NCBI RefSeq assembly: GCF_004364775.1
Contig: NZ_SOAL01000021.1
Span: forward strand, 1 to 64,000
Length of the DNA: 64,000 nucleotides
Origin: Comamonas sp. JUb58
Lineage (GTDB): Bacteria; Pseudomonadota; Gammaproteobacteria; Burkholderiales; Burkholderiaceae_C
Direction: 5' to 3'
Positions within the stretch are counted from its first letter, which is position 1. Every line of letters begins with the position of its first letter. The notes under the pieces are model-generated. The model was not told where the DNA came from. It ran no database searches and saw nothing but the letters and a program-made list of their open reading frames with translations. The position numbers were made by a program, and so were the translations under genes. Positions 53,658-63,220 of the stretch are shown in pieces.

Positions 53658-55295
53658 ATGACCCCCATCGCGTACCGGCAACAAGAAAAGCCTTTGCATG
53701 AGTACCTGCGCCAGCATGCGCGTACCCAGCCCGACAAGCCAGCCTTCATCTGGTACGGCAGCGCCATCAGCTGGGCGCAGCTGGACCAGATGAGCGACAG
53801 CTTTGCGTGCCAGCTGCAGCAGCGCGGCGTGGTCAAGGGCGACCGGGTAGCGCTCTTCATGCAGAACTGCCCGCAGTACGTGATTGCGCATATCGGCATC
53901 CAGAAGCTGGGTGCGGTGGTGGGGCCCTGCAGCCCGCTGTTCAAGGGCCATGAGCTGGAGTACCAGCTCTCCGACCTGGGCGCCAAGGTCATCGTCGCGG
54001 CCGATGTGCTCTACGAGATCGTGCAGGCGGCGCGCCCCAAGACGGCGATTGAAAATGTGTTTCTGACCCACTACGCCGACCTGCTGCCCGCTCAGCCGAC
54101 GATCGACCTGCCTGCAGAAATCGACACACCCAAGCGCCATATCGAAGGCACGACAGACTTTTTGGACTGCCTGCGTACACCGTTGCACACGCCGTTGCCT
54201 GCGCCCGATGTGGGCCCGCTGGACATGGACGATGTGGCGCTGATGACCTATACCTCGGGCACCACCGGCCTGCCCAAGGGGGCGATGCTGACCTACCGCA
54301 ATGCGCTGTTCAAAGCCCATGCAGCGGCAGACAACAACCCCATCCGCGATGACGACACCATGCTGGCGGTGGCGCCGCTGAACCACATCGCGGGCATGCT
54401 GATCGGCCTCAATGTCACCCTCTACACCGGCATCCCCTGCGTGCTGTTGTACCGCTTTGACCCCGTGCAGGTGCTGCAGGCGCTGGCGCGCTACCGGGTG
54501 ACCTGGTGGTACAGCGTGGCCAGCATGAATGCAGCGGTGATGCAGGTGGAAGGCGCGCGCGAGTATGACCTCAGCGCGCTGCGCATCAACCCCAGCACCA
54601 GTTTTGGCATCAGCATCAACCAGGCGCTGGCCGAGCAGTGGCGCGGCTTTGCACCGCAGTGCCAGCTGTTTGAGGTGACCTATGGCATGTCCGAAACCCA
54701 CACCTGGGACACCTCGATGCCCGTCGATGCCATCAAATGGGGCGCGCACGGCATTCCCATCCAGGGGGTGGAATGCCGCGTGATCGATGCCGGCACCGGC
54801 CAGGACCTGCCCGCCGGCCAGGTGGGTGAGCTGGTCTTGCGCAGCCCGGGCAACTTCAAGGGCTACTGGAACAAGCCCGAGGCCACGGCCAGCACCTTGA
54901 AGGACGGCTGGGTGCATACCGGCGACATGGCCAAGATCGACAGCGATGGCTACCTGACCTTTGCCGGCCGCTTCAAGGAGATGATCAAGGTATCGGGCTA
55001 CAGCGTCTTCCCGGAAGAGGTCGAGTCCATCATGATCAAGCACCCCTCGGTGGCGCAGGTGGCGGTGATTGGCATTGATGATGCGCACAAGGGCCAGGCG
55101 GTCAAGGCGGTCGTCATTGCGCGCAAGGGAGCGCCAGCGGTGAGCGCGCAGCAGCTGATCGACTGGTGCCGTGAGCAGATGTCGGTCTACAAGGCGCCCC
55201 GGGAGATCGAGTTTCGGGAGGCGCTGCCCACGACGGGCACCGGCAAGGTGCTGCGGCGCCTGCTGAAGGAGCCGCAGAAAGCGAGCGCCGCATGA
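53658..55295 (+). CDS. AMP-dependent acyl-CoA ligase, first of two
   Basis: This 545-residue adenylate-forming enzyme has the P-loop TYTSGTTGLPKGAM at 198-210, EVTYGMSETHTWD, GWVHTGDMAKIDSDGYL, KVSGYSVFPEEVE and the C-terminal lysine region PTTGTGKVLRRLL. It activates a carboxylic acid to its CoA ester using ATP. Its stop overlaps the start of the next ligase gene (ATGA). The substrate is unknown; medium-chain or aromatic acids are possible. Confidence 0.92.
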   Translation: MTPIAYRQQEKPLHEYLRQHARTQPDKPAFIWYGSAISWAQLDQMSDSFACQLQQRGVVKGDRVALFMQNCPQYVIAHIGIQKLGAVVGPCSPLFKGHELEYQLSDLGAKVIVAADVLYEIVQAARPKTAIENVFLTHYADLLPAQPTIDLPAEIDTPKRHIEGTTDFLDCLRTPLHTPLPAPDVGPLDMDDVALMTYTSGTTGLPKGAMLTYRNALFKAHAAADNNPIRDDDTMLAVAPLNHIAGMLIGLNVTLYTGIPCVLLYRFDPVQVLQALARYRVTWWYSVASMNAAVMQVEGAREYDLSALRINPSTSFGISINQALAEQWRGFAPQCQLFEVTYGMSETHTWDTSMPVDAIKWGAHGIPIQGVECRVIDAGTGQDLPAGQVGELVLRSPGNFKGYWNKPEATASTLKDGWVHTGDMAKIDSDGYLTFAGRFKEMIKVSGYSVFPEEVESIMIKHPSVAQVAVIGIDDAHKGQAVKAVVIARKGAPAVSAQQLIDWCREQMSVYKAPREIEFREALPTTGTGKVLRRLLKEPQKASAA

Positions 55296-57106
55296 GCGCC
55301 GCCGCCCACCCCGTGGCAACGCTGGACAAGCCGGCGCTGCTGGAGCTGTTGCAACGCGATGGCGAACTGGTCACCGAACGGCTGGCGCACTGGGCGCGCA
55401 CCAAGGGCGACCAGCTCTTCTACCTGTATGGCGAAGACGATGTGCGCCTGAGCTATGCCGAGTTTGACCGCATCACCGATGCCATTGCGGGCAACCTGGC
55501 CGCTGCCGGCATCGGCCGGGGCATGCCGGTATCGGTGTTCATGCGCAACCAGCTCATCAGCACCTTGGCCATGTTTGGCATCTGGAAGGCCGGCGCCGTC
55601 TTTGCGCCGATCAACTTTGGACTGACCGCGCGCCTGCTGGCCTACCAGATTGGCGACACCCAGCCGGTGATGCTGCTGGCCGAACGCGCGCTGGTCCCCG
55701 CCCTCAATGCCATCGCTGAGGAACTGGGCCAGGTCGCACCGCTGGCCCATGTGGTGGTCTACGAGCCGCCCGCCGGCAGCCATGATGCGGTAGCGGACGG
55801 CGTGGCCTACAGCGGCCCGCATGCGGAAACGGCATGGGCCGCGCTGCTGCAGCCCGCAGCCAAGCCGGATGTGGCCCTGGCCTTTGACGACCTCTGCAAC
55901 ATCATCTACACCTCCGGCACCACCGGGCCATCCAAAGGCGTGGTGCAGAGCCACCGCTGGATGAACCAGTACACCTACCTGTTCCGCCAGATGCTCAATG
56001 GCCATGACGTGGTCTACAACGACCTGCCGATGTACCACGTGGGTGGGGCGGTGTTCAATGTGGTGCGGGCGGTATGGGCCGGCAGCGGCCTGGCTTGCTG
56101 GGACCGTTTCAGCCCCAATGACTTCTGGCGCCGCATTGCAGTCAGTGGCGCCACCAGCGCGGTGCTGGTGGACACGATGATCTCCTGGCTGGCCAAGGCA
56201 GCGCCAGCAGCCACCGACCACCACAACAGCCTCAACAAGGTCTACATGCAGCCGCTGCCCCAGCGCCATGTGGAGATTGCACGCCGCTTTGGCTTTGACT
56301 TTGTGACGGCCGGCTTTGGCCAGACGGAGTCGGGCATGTCTTGCTTCACGGTCATCGAAGAGACGGACGCCAGCTGCGAATCCCCGCCCGCCTACCGGCG
56401 TGGGCAGACGCGCGAGGCGATCCGTGCGCAGATTGCGGCCCTGGGCCTGGAGCTGCTGGGCCCGGCGCAGGCCGGCCAGGTGGGCAAGGGCTACCTGGGC
56501 CATCCCTGCCTGTTTGTGGAGGCCGCCGTGCTGGACGAGCGCGATGGCGAGTGCCCCGTGGGCGTGGCCGGGCAGCTGGCTTTTCGGTCGAAGCTGCCTT
56601 ACTACCTGTTGGTGGAATACCTGGGCAAGCCCCAGGCCACCGCCAAGGCCTTCCGCAATCTCTGGTTCCACACCGGCGACTCGGCGCTGCGCCATGCCGA
56701 TGGCAGCCTGAGCTTTGTGGACCGCATGGGTGACCGCATCCGGGTGCGCGGCGAGAACATCTCGTCCTTCCATATCGAGGACATGGTCAACCAGTACCCG
56801 GCCGTCGAGATGACAGCGGCCTTTGCCATCCCGGCGCACGAGGGCGATGAGGACGATGTCGTGGTCTATGTGGTGGCGCGCGAGCAGCAGCTGATCGACC
56901 GCCAGGCGCTGCATGACTGGTGCGACAGCAAGATGCCCAAGTTCATGCGGCCGCGCCATATCCGCGTGGTCGAGCAGTTCCCGCGCACGCTGACGCAGAA
57001 GATCGAGAAGTTCAAGCTCAAGGCCATGATCCTGGCCGAGCTGCAGGGCCAGCCTGCCAACCAGGCCTCTACCACGCCACCCCCGAAGGAGCGCCGCATG
57101 ACCTGA
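55292..57106 (+). CDS. AMP-dependent acyl-CoA ligase, second of two (CaiC-like)
   Basis: This 604-residue enzyme has IYTSGTTGPSKGVV at 206-218, GFGQTESGM, LWFHTGDSALRHADGSL and VRGENISSFHIEDM, closest in wording to crotonobetaine/carnitine CoA ligases. The C-terminal lysine motif is less standard (PRTLTQKIEKFKLK). It overlaps the preceding ligase gene by four bases. Two distinct ligases in one operon suggest two acids or two steps of one pathway. A 60-residue insertion before the P-loop makes it longer than the first. Confidence 0.9.
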   Translation: MSAAAHPVATLDKPALLELLQRDGELVTERLAHWARTKGDQLFYLYGEDDVRLSYAEFDRITDAIAGNLAAAGIGRGMPVSVFMRNQLISTLAMFGIWKAGAVFAPINFGLTARLLAYQIGDTQPVMLLAERALVPALNAIAEELGQVAPLAHVVVYEPPAGSHDAVADGVAYSGPHAETAWAALLQPAAKPDVALAFDDLCNIIYTSGTTGPSKGVVQSHRWMNQYTYLFRQMLNGHDVVYNDLPMYHVGGAVFNVVRAVWAGSGLACWDRFSPNDFWRRIAVSGATSAVLVDTMISWLAKAAPAATDHHNSLNKVYMQPLPQRHVEIARRFGFDFVTAGFGQTESGMSCFTVIEETDASCESPPAYRRGQTREAIRAQIAALGLELLGPAQAGQVGKGYLGHPCLFVEAAVLDERDGECPVGVAGQLAFRSKLPYYLLVEYLGKPQATAKAFRNLWFHTGDSALRHADGSLSFVDRMGDRIRVRGENISSFHIEDMVNQYPAVEMTAAFAIPAHEGDEDDVVVYVVAREQQLIDRQALHDWCDSKMPKFMRPRHIRVVEQFPRTLTQKIEKFKLKAMILAELQGQPANQASTTPPPKERRMT

Positions 57107-57216
57107 CACCTCCGCCCTGCCCCAGTTTGTGCCAACCCCTTTGTGCGATCCGTAACACCGTGCCCACCAGGCTACCTGGCCGAGGCCAACGATAAAAATA
57201 CCAGGAGACCATTTCC

Positions 57217-58428
57217 ATGAAGTTCAGAACCAATTGTTTGACGACCCTGTTTGCATCTGCTGGCCTGGCCTCTGGCGCATGGGCGCAGGGCCTATCCGAC
57301 AACGCCGTGCGCATAGGGGTGATCAGCGACACCTCCAGCGCCTACGCCGATATTGGTGGAAAGGGCACGGTCGCGGCGGCCACGATGGCCATCAAGGATT
57401 TTGGCGGCACGGTGCTGGGCAAGCCGATCGAGCTGCTGTCGGTGGACCACCAGAACAAGGCCGACATTGGCGCCACCCGCGCCCGCGAATGGTTTGACCG
57501 CGAGAACGTGGACATGGTCATCGGCCTGGGCAATACCGCCGTGCACAACGCGGTGGCCACCGTGGCCAAGGAAAAGAACAAGGTGCTGATCAACACCGAG
57601 GCGGGTTCGAGCTCGATCACCGGCGAGAACTGCGCGGCCAACATCGTGCACTACACCTACGACACCTATGCCACCGCCAACAGCACCGTGAAGGCGGTGA
57701 CCGAGGGCGGCGCCAAGAGCTGGTACATCGTGGCGGTGGACTATGCCTTTGGCCAGGCGCTGTCCAACGACATCACGGCGGCCGTCGACAAGAACGGCGG
57801 CAAAGTGATCGGCACGGTCAAGCACCCGCTCAATGCGCCTGATTTCTCGTCCTACATGTTGACGGCGCAGGCCTCCAAGTCCGATGTGATTGCGCTGGCC
57901 AATGGCGTGAACGACACCATCAACTCCATCAAGAGCGCACGCCAGTTCGGCATCACCGACAAGCAAAAAGTGGCCGCCGCGCTGATGTTCATCTCGGACG
58001 TGCATGCGCTGGGCCTGAAGACCGCCCAGGGCATGTATGCGACGACTGCCTTCTACTGGGACCGCACGCCCGAGAGCCGCGCCTGGTCGCAAAAGTACTT
58101 CAAGGTCATGAACAAGATGCCGACCATGGCCCAGGCCGGCACCTACTCGGCGGTGATGCACTACCTCAGGGCGGTTGAAGCCGCCGGCACCGACGAGACC
58201 GGCGCAGTGATGACCGCGATGAAGAAGATGCCCATCAAGGACTTCTTCAGCGACGACGGCAAGATCCGCGAGGACGGCCGCATGGTGCATGACATGTACC
58301 TGGTGCAGGTCAAAAAGCCCGAAGAGTCCAAGGTTCCTTGGGACTACTACAAGATCATCGCCACGATTCCGGGCGAGCAGGCCTTCCGGCCACTGGCTGA
58401 GGGAAAGTGCCCCTTGGTCAAGTCCTGA
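57217..58428 (+). CDS. ABC-type branched-chain amino-acid-like substrate-binding protein
   Basis: This 403-residue periplasmic receptor has a signal peptide (MKFRTNCLTTLFASAGLASG) and the LivK/Leu-Ile-Val-type fold, with RIGVISDTSSAYADIGGKGTVAAATMAI, the ATREWFDRENVDMVIG stretch and SAVMHYLRAVEAAGT. In catabolic operons such receptors commonly take aromatic or carboxylic acids rather than amino acids. It closes the operon after the two ligases. No permease or ATPase genes follow, so it must share components encoded elsewhere. Confidence 0.9.
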   Translation: MKFRTNCLTTLFASAGLASGAWAQGLSDNAVRIGVISDTSSAYADIGGKGTVAAATMAIKDFGGTVLGKPIELLSVDHQNKADIGATRAREWFDRENVDMVIGLGNTAVHNAVATVAKEKNKVLINTEAGSSSITGENCAANIVHYTYDTYATANSTVKAVTEGGAKSWYIVAVDYAFGQALSNDITAAVDKNGGKVIGTVKHPLNAPDFSSYMLTAQASKSDVIALANGVNDTINSIKSARQFGITDKQKVAAALMFISDVHALGLKTAQGMYATTAFYWDRTPESRAWSQKYFKVMNKMPTMAQAGTYSAVMHYLRAVEAAGTDETGAVMTAMKKMPIKDFFSDDGKIREDGRMVHDMYLVQVKKPEESKVPWDYYKIIATIPGEQAFRPLAEGKCPLVKS

Positions 58429-58956
58429 ACCCCAGCCAGCAATGCTGCGCCGCATCTGAGGGCGCAGCAGGAATGGCTGGCCTGACGCGCCGGCTTTGGC
58501 GTCTCTCAGGGAAGCTCCGCCACCTCCCTGCCGCGGTCTATGCGCGGACTCTGGCCATGCGCGCTCCTCGTATGGGACAAGACTTGTGCAGGCGGCTGCC
58601 AAGTATTGGGTTACTTGACGCAAGTTTTCTTTTGTGTGAATCGTAATAAGAAAACGTAGAATTTATCAAAGATAAAACAATTGTCAGCAAACATGATAGT
58701 TTTTATTGAATTACTATTAATAATTAATAGCAAATAACATGTTTGACATATAAAATCATAGCAACAAACGCAGCACCCATGAATCAATATTTAAATCTAG
58801 ATGTTTATACATTACTTATATAATCACGCAATCAAGGCGTAATGATATTTACAGAATCATAAATCAAAGGTATTAAACATTCATTGACAATCCCTGCGAG
58901 GGCATGAAGGACGATGCTGACTACGATGTAATTCTTTGACGCCAAGGAGAACATCC
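58429..58956. other. AT-rich intergenic region
   Basis: This 528-bp stretch begins with a hairpin after the LivK-type gene (next entry) and then becomes strongly AT-rich between about 58620 and 58900, in sharp contrast to the flanking GC-rich genes. I see no gene in it. It is the promoter region of the exported protein at 58957 and could bind a nucleoid protein of the H-NS/MvaT type. Confidence 0.6.
58432..58480 (+). terminator. hairpin after the LivK-type gene
   Basis: CCAGCC...GGCTGG encloses a second stem GCTGCGCC...GGCGCAGC, starting about 4 bp after the stop. There is no T-run. Confidence 0.5.
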
Positions 58957-60813
58957 ATGTCATTATTTAAAAATATAAAATTATTTAAAATCGTACTTTT
59001 CATAATCGCGACCGCACCATTGGCACCCGCTGCAATGGCTGCATCCGGCGCAGCGCTTCCACGCTGTTCTGCCAGCGAGCAATCCTTTTATCTGACCCGT
59101 TACACATCGCCCAGCTCCACCGGCGTACCACCCACTGCCGTGCTGGATTTGGCCACCGCACCCGCCAGCGGCGCGGTGACCGTTTCACAAATATGGAGCG
59201 GCGCTGCCGCGCCCACCGTCTCTCCCCGCGAAATATCGGCCACGCCGCCCAGCCCGCCATTGCCAGCGGGTGCCTCTGTCGCGGGTGGCATGGGCAAGGA
59301 TGGCTATATCTACAGCATGCGCGCGGTGGAAGGGGACAACAGCTGGGACAACAGCCCCGCTGCCAGTTGGACCAGCGGCGGCTGGCGCAGCCACACCCGC
59401 TACTACGAAATGCTGCGCTACGGCCGTGGTGGCGTGGACAACCTGGGCATCGTCTCCGGACTCGGCACCTACCAGACTGACCCCAGCGATTCGAGCACCG
59501 TCGTCAGCGGTGCGATTGACCTGCGCCTGGGGCCCAACTTCAATGCCGCCGATATCGATCCCGTCAGCGGCATCATGTACCTGGCGAACTTCCAGACCGG
59601 CGGCGCACTCAACCGAGTCTTCAAGATCGATGTGACGCAGACCCCGCCGCTGTATGTGGGCAGCTTGAATCTGTCGGGCAATATTCCCGGCGCGCAGTCA
59701 GGCGACTTTGCGATTGATGCCAGCGGACAATGGGCCTATGGCATTGCGACCACCGGCAACGCTTTTACCGGCAGCTCGGTTAGCTACCGTTTCAACCTCA
59801 GCTCTGGCGCGGTTGAGACACTGGCCGCGGTGGCACCCTCGCCCTTCAACACGCCGTTTGGCGCAGCAGCCCGGCTGCCTAATGCGTCGGACAAGCTGGC
59901 CTTCTATGGCCTGGGCACGCGGATCATGACCATTCCCGCCGGCACCGTGGCCCCCAGCCAAAGCACGCCAGGGGCTACCAGCGGCGATGCCGCCGCCTGC
60001 CTGCCCAAGCTGACCGCCACCCTGGTCTGCACACCCGATGCGCTGGTGGATGCAGCAGGCAATGTCTCCAACTGCACGGTCACCCTGGACCAGGCAGCGC
60101 CCGCTGGCGGCATGGCCATTGCTCTCAACCCACCGGCTGCCAACCCGCGCTACACCAGCAGTTGCGGCAGCTCTATCTTGGTAGTAGCCGGGCAGACGAC
60201 GGCCAGTTGCAGCATCACCGCCACGCCCAACACCACGCCCGGTGATGGCGATGTGTCGGCCGCCATCGCGCTGGCCACGCCTGCCGCAACGGATGACTAT
60301 GTGCTGGGCTCCCCGTCTGCTGCCGAGGTCACCATTCGCAACGACGATGTGGCGGTGACGCCGGTGGTCAACCTCAGTTGCACACCCAGCAGCCTGGTGG
60401 ATTCTGCCGGTCAGGTCGCCACCTGCACCATCAGCCTGAGTGCAGCCGCGCCCGCTGGTGGCAGCAGCATCAGCCTCAGCCCTCCTACCGGCAGCACCCG
60501 CTACACCAGCAGTTGCAGCTCGCCAGTGCTCATCGCCGCAGGGGCGACGGAGAGCAGTTGCACGATCACCGCGACGCCCAATACCGTTGTAGGCGATGGC
60601 AGTGTCACCGCGCTGGTACAGCTGCTGGCCAGCCCCGGTTATGCGCTGGGGCCCAACAGCCAGGCCGGCGTGCAGGTCAATGATGATGACTCGCCTATCG
60701 TCAACCCCGGCGATGCCAAACGTGTGCCGACTTTGGGCCCCTGGGCGCTGGGTTGGATGGCACTGTTGATGGCGGTGGCGGGCGCGCTGTGGCTGCGCAG
60801 GCGCCAGGACTGA
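58957..60813 (+). CDS. exported protein with IPTL-CTERM-type sorting signal and two tandem repeats
   Basis: This 618-residue protein starts at 58957 behind AAGGAGA. It has a signal peptide (IVLFIIATAPLAPAAMA). About 340 residues follow that resemble a beta-rich surface module. Then come two tandem repeats of about 105 residues, each with CTP-x-x-LVD-x-AG, APAGG, RYTSSC and C-x-ITATPNT-x-x-GDG. The tail VPTLGPWALGWMALLMAVAGALWLRRRQD fits the IPTL-CTERM pattern: a short motif, a hydrophobic helix and a basic end. It is presumably anchored or processed at the envelope. The first 40 bases of the gene are AT-rich like the upstream region. Confidence 0.82.
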   Translation: MSLFKNIKLFKIVLFIIATAPLAPAAMAASGAALPRCSASEQSFYLTRYTSPSSTGVPPTAVLDLATAPASGAVTVSQIWSGAAAPTVSPREISATPPSPPLPAGASVAGGMGKDGYIYSMRAVEGDNSWDNSPAASWTSGGWRSHTRYYEMLRYGRGGVDNLGIVSGLGTYQTDPSDSSTVVSGAIDLRLGPNFNAADIDPVSGIMYLANFQTGGALNRVFKIDVTQTPPLYVGSLNLSGNIPGAQSGDFAIDASGQWAYGIATTGNAFTGSSVSYRFNLSSGAVETLAAVAPSPFNTPFGAAARLPNASDKLAFYGLGTRIMTIPAGTVAPSQSTPGATSGDAAACLPKLTATLVCTPDALVDAAGNVSNCTVTLDQAAPAGGMAIALNPPAANPRYTSSCGSSILVVAGQTTASCSITATPNTTPGDGDVSAAIALATPAATDDYVLGSPSAAEVTIRNDDVAVTPVVNLSCTPSSLVDSAGQVATCTISLSAAAPAGGSSISLSPPTGSTRYTSSCSSPVLIAAGATESSCTITATPNTVVGDGSVTALVQLLASPGYALGPNSQAGVQVNDDDSPIVNPGDAKRVPTLGPWALGWMALLMAVAGALWLRRRQD

Positions 60814-60827
60814 AGCTTGGTCTTTCA

Positions 60828-60853
60828 AAAAAGGGAGCGTTGGCTCCCTTTTT
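60828..60853 (+). terminator. rho-independent terminator
   Basis: AAAAAGGGAGC and GCTCCCTTTTT form an 11-bp stem with a GTTG loop and a T-run, 14 bp after the stop of the exported protein gene. Confidence 0.92.
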
Positions 60854-61140
60854 GTTATTTAGAAGATATCCAGCACCCTGCCTATTTATCCAATCAACAA
60901 ATTTCTATAACAACTAAATCTATTTCAAGAAGCCTCCAAGCTTGCCCCTAGGTCCCGTATACGCAATGGCTTAGCGTTCTGAAACTACTGATTTCCACTT
61001 GATTCACCTCAATTCACATCAGAAAGATGCATTTTCAATAGGAATTTGAAGCGAGAGACCTAAAAATCTAAGAATATATCGATTGCCATTCAGGTTACAT
61101 TTTGTTAATTTCCATCCCTTCAAACCAACGAGGGGATCTT

Positions 61141-61722
61141 ATGAAGAAGTTATTGGCTTATCTCAGCATAGCCTGCAGTGTCTTGGCCTTCAGCGCCACT
61201 GCCAATGCTGTGCCTATGCAATGGACGGTCTCGGAGACTACCTTTGATGACGGAGGCACGGTGACTGGCTCTTTCGTGTACGACGCCGACACGAATATCT
61301 ACAGCAATATCCGTCTGAAAACCACGACGGGAACCGTGGGCACTGCAGCCGATTTCCGCACGCAATGCACGACAGCGCACTGCCTGGCATCCTTGCCGCA
61401 ATTACTGTTCATTGCCTCGTCCAACCAGGCCAATCTCAGCAATGTCCCGTTGTTGGATATCGAACCCTCTGCCCCGCTTACCAATACCCCTGGCACCGTA
61501 GATCTGGAATTTGGTATGTCCTTTCTGTGCAGCAATGCAGCATGCAGTGGAATCGGGGCTGGCTTGCGCGTTGCCTTCAGCGGGAAACTGACGGGCATCC
61601 TGTATGTAGCTCCCGCCGCACCCACCAGTGTTCCGACAAGCAGCCCCTTGGGACTGGGCCTCATGGGCATGCTGTTGACTGCGGCTGCTTGCATTTATCG
61701 CCGTCGTCGTTCTGGATACTGA
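61141..61722 (+). CDS. exported protein with CTERM-type C-terminus
   Basis: This 193-residue protein starts MKKLLAYLSIACSVLAFSAT with a cleavage site near ATANAVP, behind GAGGGG. The body is beta-rich with a FVYDADTNIYSNIRL stretch and several cysteines (C94, C99, C139, C144 approximately). The C-terminus (PTSSPLGLGLMGMLLTAAACIYRRRRSGY) has the motif-helix-basic layout of CTERM sorting signals. It is a second such protein beside the larger one, separated by a terminator. The function is unknown. Confidence 0.78.
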   Translation: MKKLLAYLSIACSVLAFSATANAVPMQWTVSETTFDDGGTVTGSFVYDADTNIYSNIRLKTTTGTVGTAADFRTQCTTAHCLASLPQLLFIASSNQANLSNVPLLDIEPSAPLTNTPGTVDLEFGMSFLCSNAACSGIGAGLRVAFSGKLTGILYVAPAAPTSVPTSSPLGLGLMGMLLTAAACIYRRRRSGY

Positions 61723-62119
61723 TGGCGCTTTTGCCAGCAGGTCGCGTCGTGACTCAGCTAGTTAGGAATCGGCACGCAGACACAAGCCCAGACTAGATTC
61801 GCATAGTGCGGCTCCCGCTCTGGACCAAGGATAGAAAAGAGCAGTGGCCGCCTTGTTCTCCGCCGTTTTGCGACCAGCCAGCGTGCCTTGACGGCAAACT
61901 GGCCATGGCAATAACTCCGCCGCAGTCACTTCAGCTAGCGAAAACGAGGTATCTGGCAGTGCTGCGGGCACGATGTTTTGTGCAAAGCGGGTGTTGCAGA
62001 CAGATTGCTCATTAGGCCCCGACCAAGCATCCTGCGGTAAACAACACAGATGTAAGACTAGGCTTGAGATTGACGGCGTCGCAATCATCTCTCAAGCCTT
62101 ATGTCGTGGGTTCTGGACA
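61723..62119. other. intergenic region before the siderophore-reductase gene
   Basis: This 397-bp gap between convergent genes contains a hairpin (next entry) and no convincing gene. A minus-strand open frame at 61762-62088 has no family resemblance or ribosome-binding site and I leave it out. Confidence 0.5.
62061..62100. terminator. hairpin downstream of the siderophore-reductase gene
   Basis: AGGCTTGAGA and TCTCAAGCCT form a perfect 10-bp stem, extended inward by ATTG/CAAT. It lies 20 bp after the stop of the minus-strand gene and probably ends its transcript, though no T-run is present. Confidence 0.5.
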
Positions 62120-63220
62120 TCAGCGCCAATAGGTATGCACCAGCGACTTGATCTGCACCGAGGACGGCAGCCGCCCCAGACTTCGGCGCACGGCCTGCGT
62201 CAACGGCAGCCCCCCTGCCACCCACAACACCGTATCGCCCTGCTCCCAATCCTGCAGCGCCAGCCACTGCAGCACTTGCGCAATCTCCAGCTGCGACGCA
62301 CCGGGCACGCCGCCGCGCAACCAGGTGACCTGCATGCCGGCAAACGCCGGCGCCAACGCGGCTTGCTCCTGGGCATCCGACAACCAGAGCAGCAGAGCGG
62401 TGGATGGGCCCGCCAGCCGCGCCTGCGCAATGCGCGCCGCTGCGGGCAAGGCACAGGCGTCTGCCACCAACACGCAGTGCTTGGCTTGCGGCACCATGCC
62501 GCCGGCGGGGCTCAGTACCCCCACCTCGCTGCCCGGCTGCGCACTGGCGGCCCAGACGGCGCCGGGCCCTGCCATCTGTGGATCCCCATGGCCCATGCCA
62601 TGGTGGAGCAAGGCATCGACCTCCAGCCAGCCCTCTTCGGGATCCATAGCGCTGATCGTGTAGGTGCGGCGCGCCAATGCCGGTTTGCCGACCGGCCAAT
62701 GCAGGCGGTCGCCATCAACCAAGGTGGGCCATGCAGGTGCCTGGCCGGGCTCGGGCAAGAGCATGCGCACATGCAAGCCACCGGGGGCAAAGGCGCTGAT
62801 GTCGCCCCCCGCCAGGCGGATGCGGCGCATGCGCGGCGATAGCGCCTGGTTGCTGAGCACGCGCATCACCTGCAGTTGGGCGGTGGCCGGCGGGGCATCG
62901 CCGTCCCAGACCACTTCCCAGCTGCCCTCCAGCCAAGCCATCTGGTCGGCAAACTCGGCCAGGTGCTCGGCCAAGGACAGCTGCATCAAGTCCCCCATGC
63001 GGGGCGCCACGGGTTGCAGCAGGCAGTCGATGCTGCTGGTACTGGTTTGCTGCAGCCTGACCATGCCCACATCGGCCAAGGCCAGCAACAAGGTGCCCGC
63101 TTGGGGCTGGGTCACGTCAATGCCCTCATAGCGCCAATGCTGCAGCAACCAATCCACAAAGGCGCTGGCTTGCGGCAGATGGATATGGGCCTTGCGCGAG
63201 AGATTCTGTGTTGAAGTCAT
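62120..63220 (-). CDS. siderophore-interacting protein with N-terminal DUF2218 domain
   Basis: This 366-residue protein has an N-terminal DUF2218 domain (about 10-95: LPQASAFVDWLLQHWRYEGI; RMGDLMQLSLAEHLAEFADQ) and a C-terminal ferric-siderophore reductase of the SIP/ViuB family (about 115-366). The latter shows RVLSNQALSPRMRRIRLAG, TYTISAMDPEEGWLEVD, and a pyridine-nucleotide domain with VLVADACALPAAARIA. SIP proteins reduce iron from siderophores in the cytoplasm. Its start overlaps the stop of the MFS gene (ATGA), so the pair is coupled. Confidence 0.88.
   Translation of the reverse strand: MTSTQNLSRKAHIHLPQASAFVDWLLQHWRYEGIDVTQPQAGTLLLALADVGMVRLQQTSTSSIDCLLQPVAPRMGDLMQLSLAEHLAEFADQMAWLEGSWEVVWDGDAPPATAQLQVMRVLSNQALSPRMRRIRLAGGDISAFAPGGLHVRMLLPEPGQAPAWPTLVDGDRLHWPVGKPALARRTYTISAMDPEEGWLEVDALLHHGMGHGDPQMAGPGAVWAASAQPGSEVGVLSPAGGMVPQAKHCVLVADACALPAAARIAQARLAGPSTALLLWLSDAQEQAALAPAFAGMQVTWLRGGVPGASQLEIAQVLQWLALQDWEQGDTVLWVAGGLPLTQAVRRSLGRLPSSVQIKSLVHTYWR

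Noticed and set aside
48738-55319. A minus-strand open frame of about 6.6 kb antisense to the aldehyde dehydrogenase, carboxylase and ligase genes
   Set aside because: It is His/Gln/Gly/Ala-rich with no domain, and the plus-strand genes under it have complete catalytic motifs. Long antisense frames are expected opposite strongly GC-biased codons.
61762-62088. A minus-strand frame of 108 codons in the gap before the siderophore reductase
   Set aside because: No ribosome-binding site, no domain, and a hairpin sits inside its 5' end.
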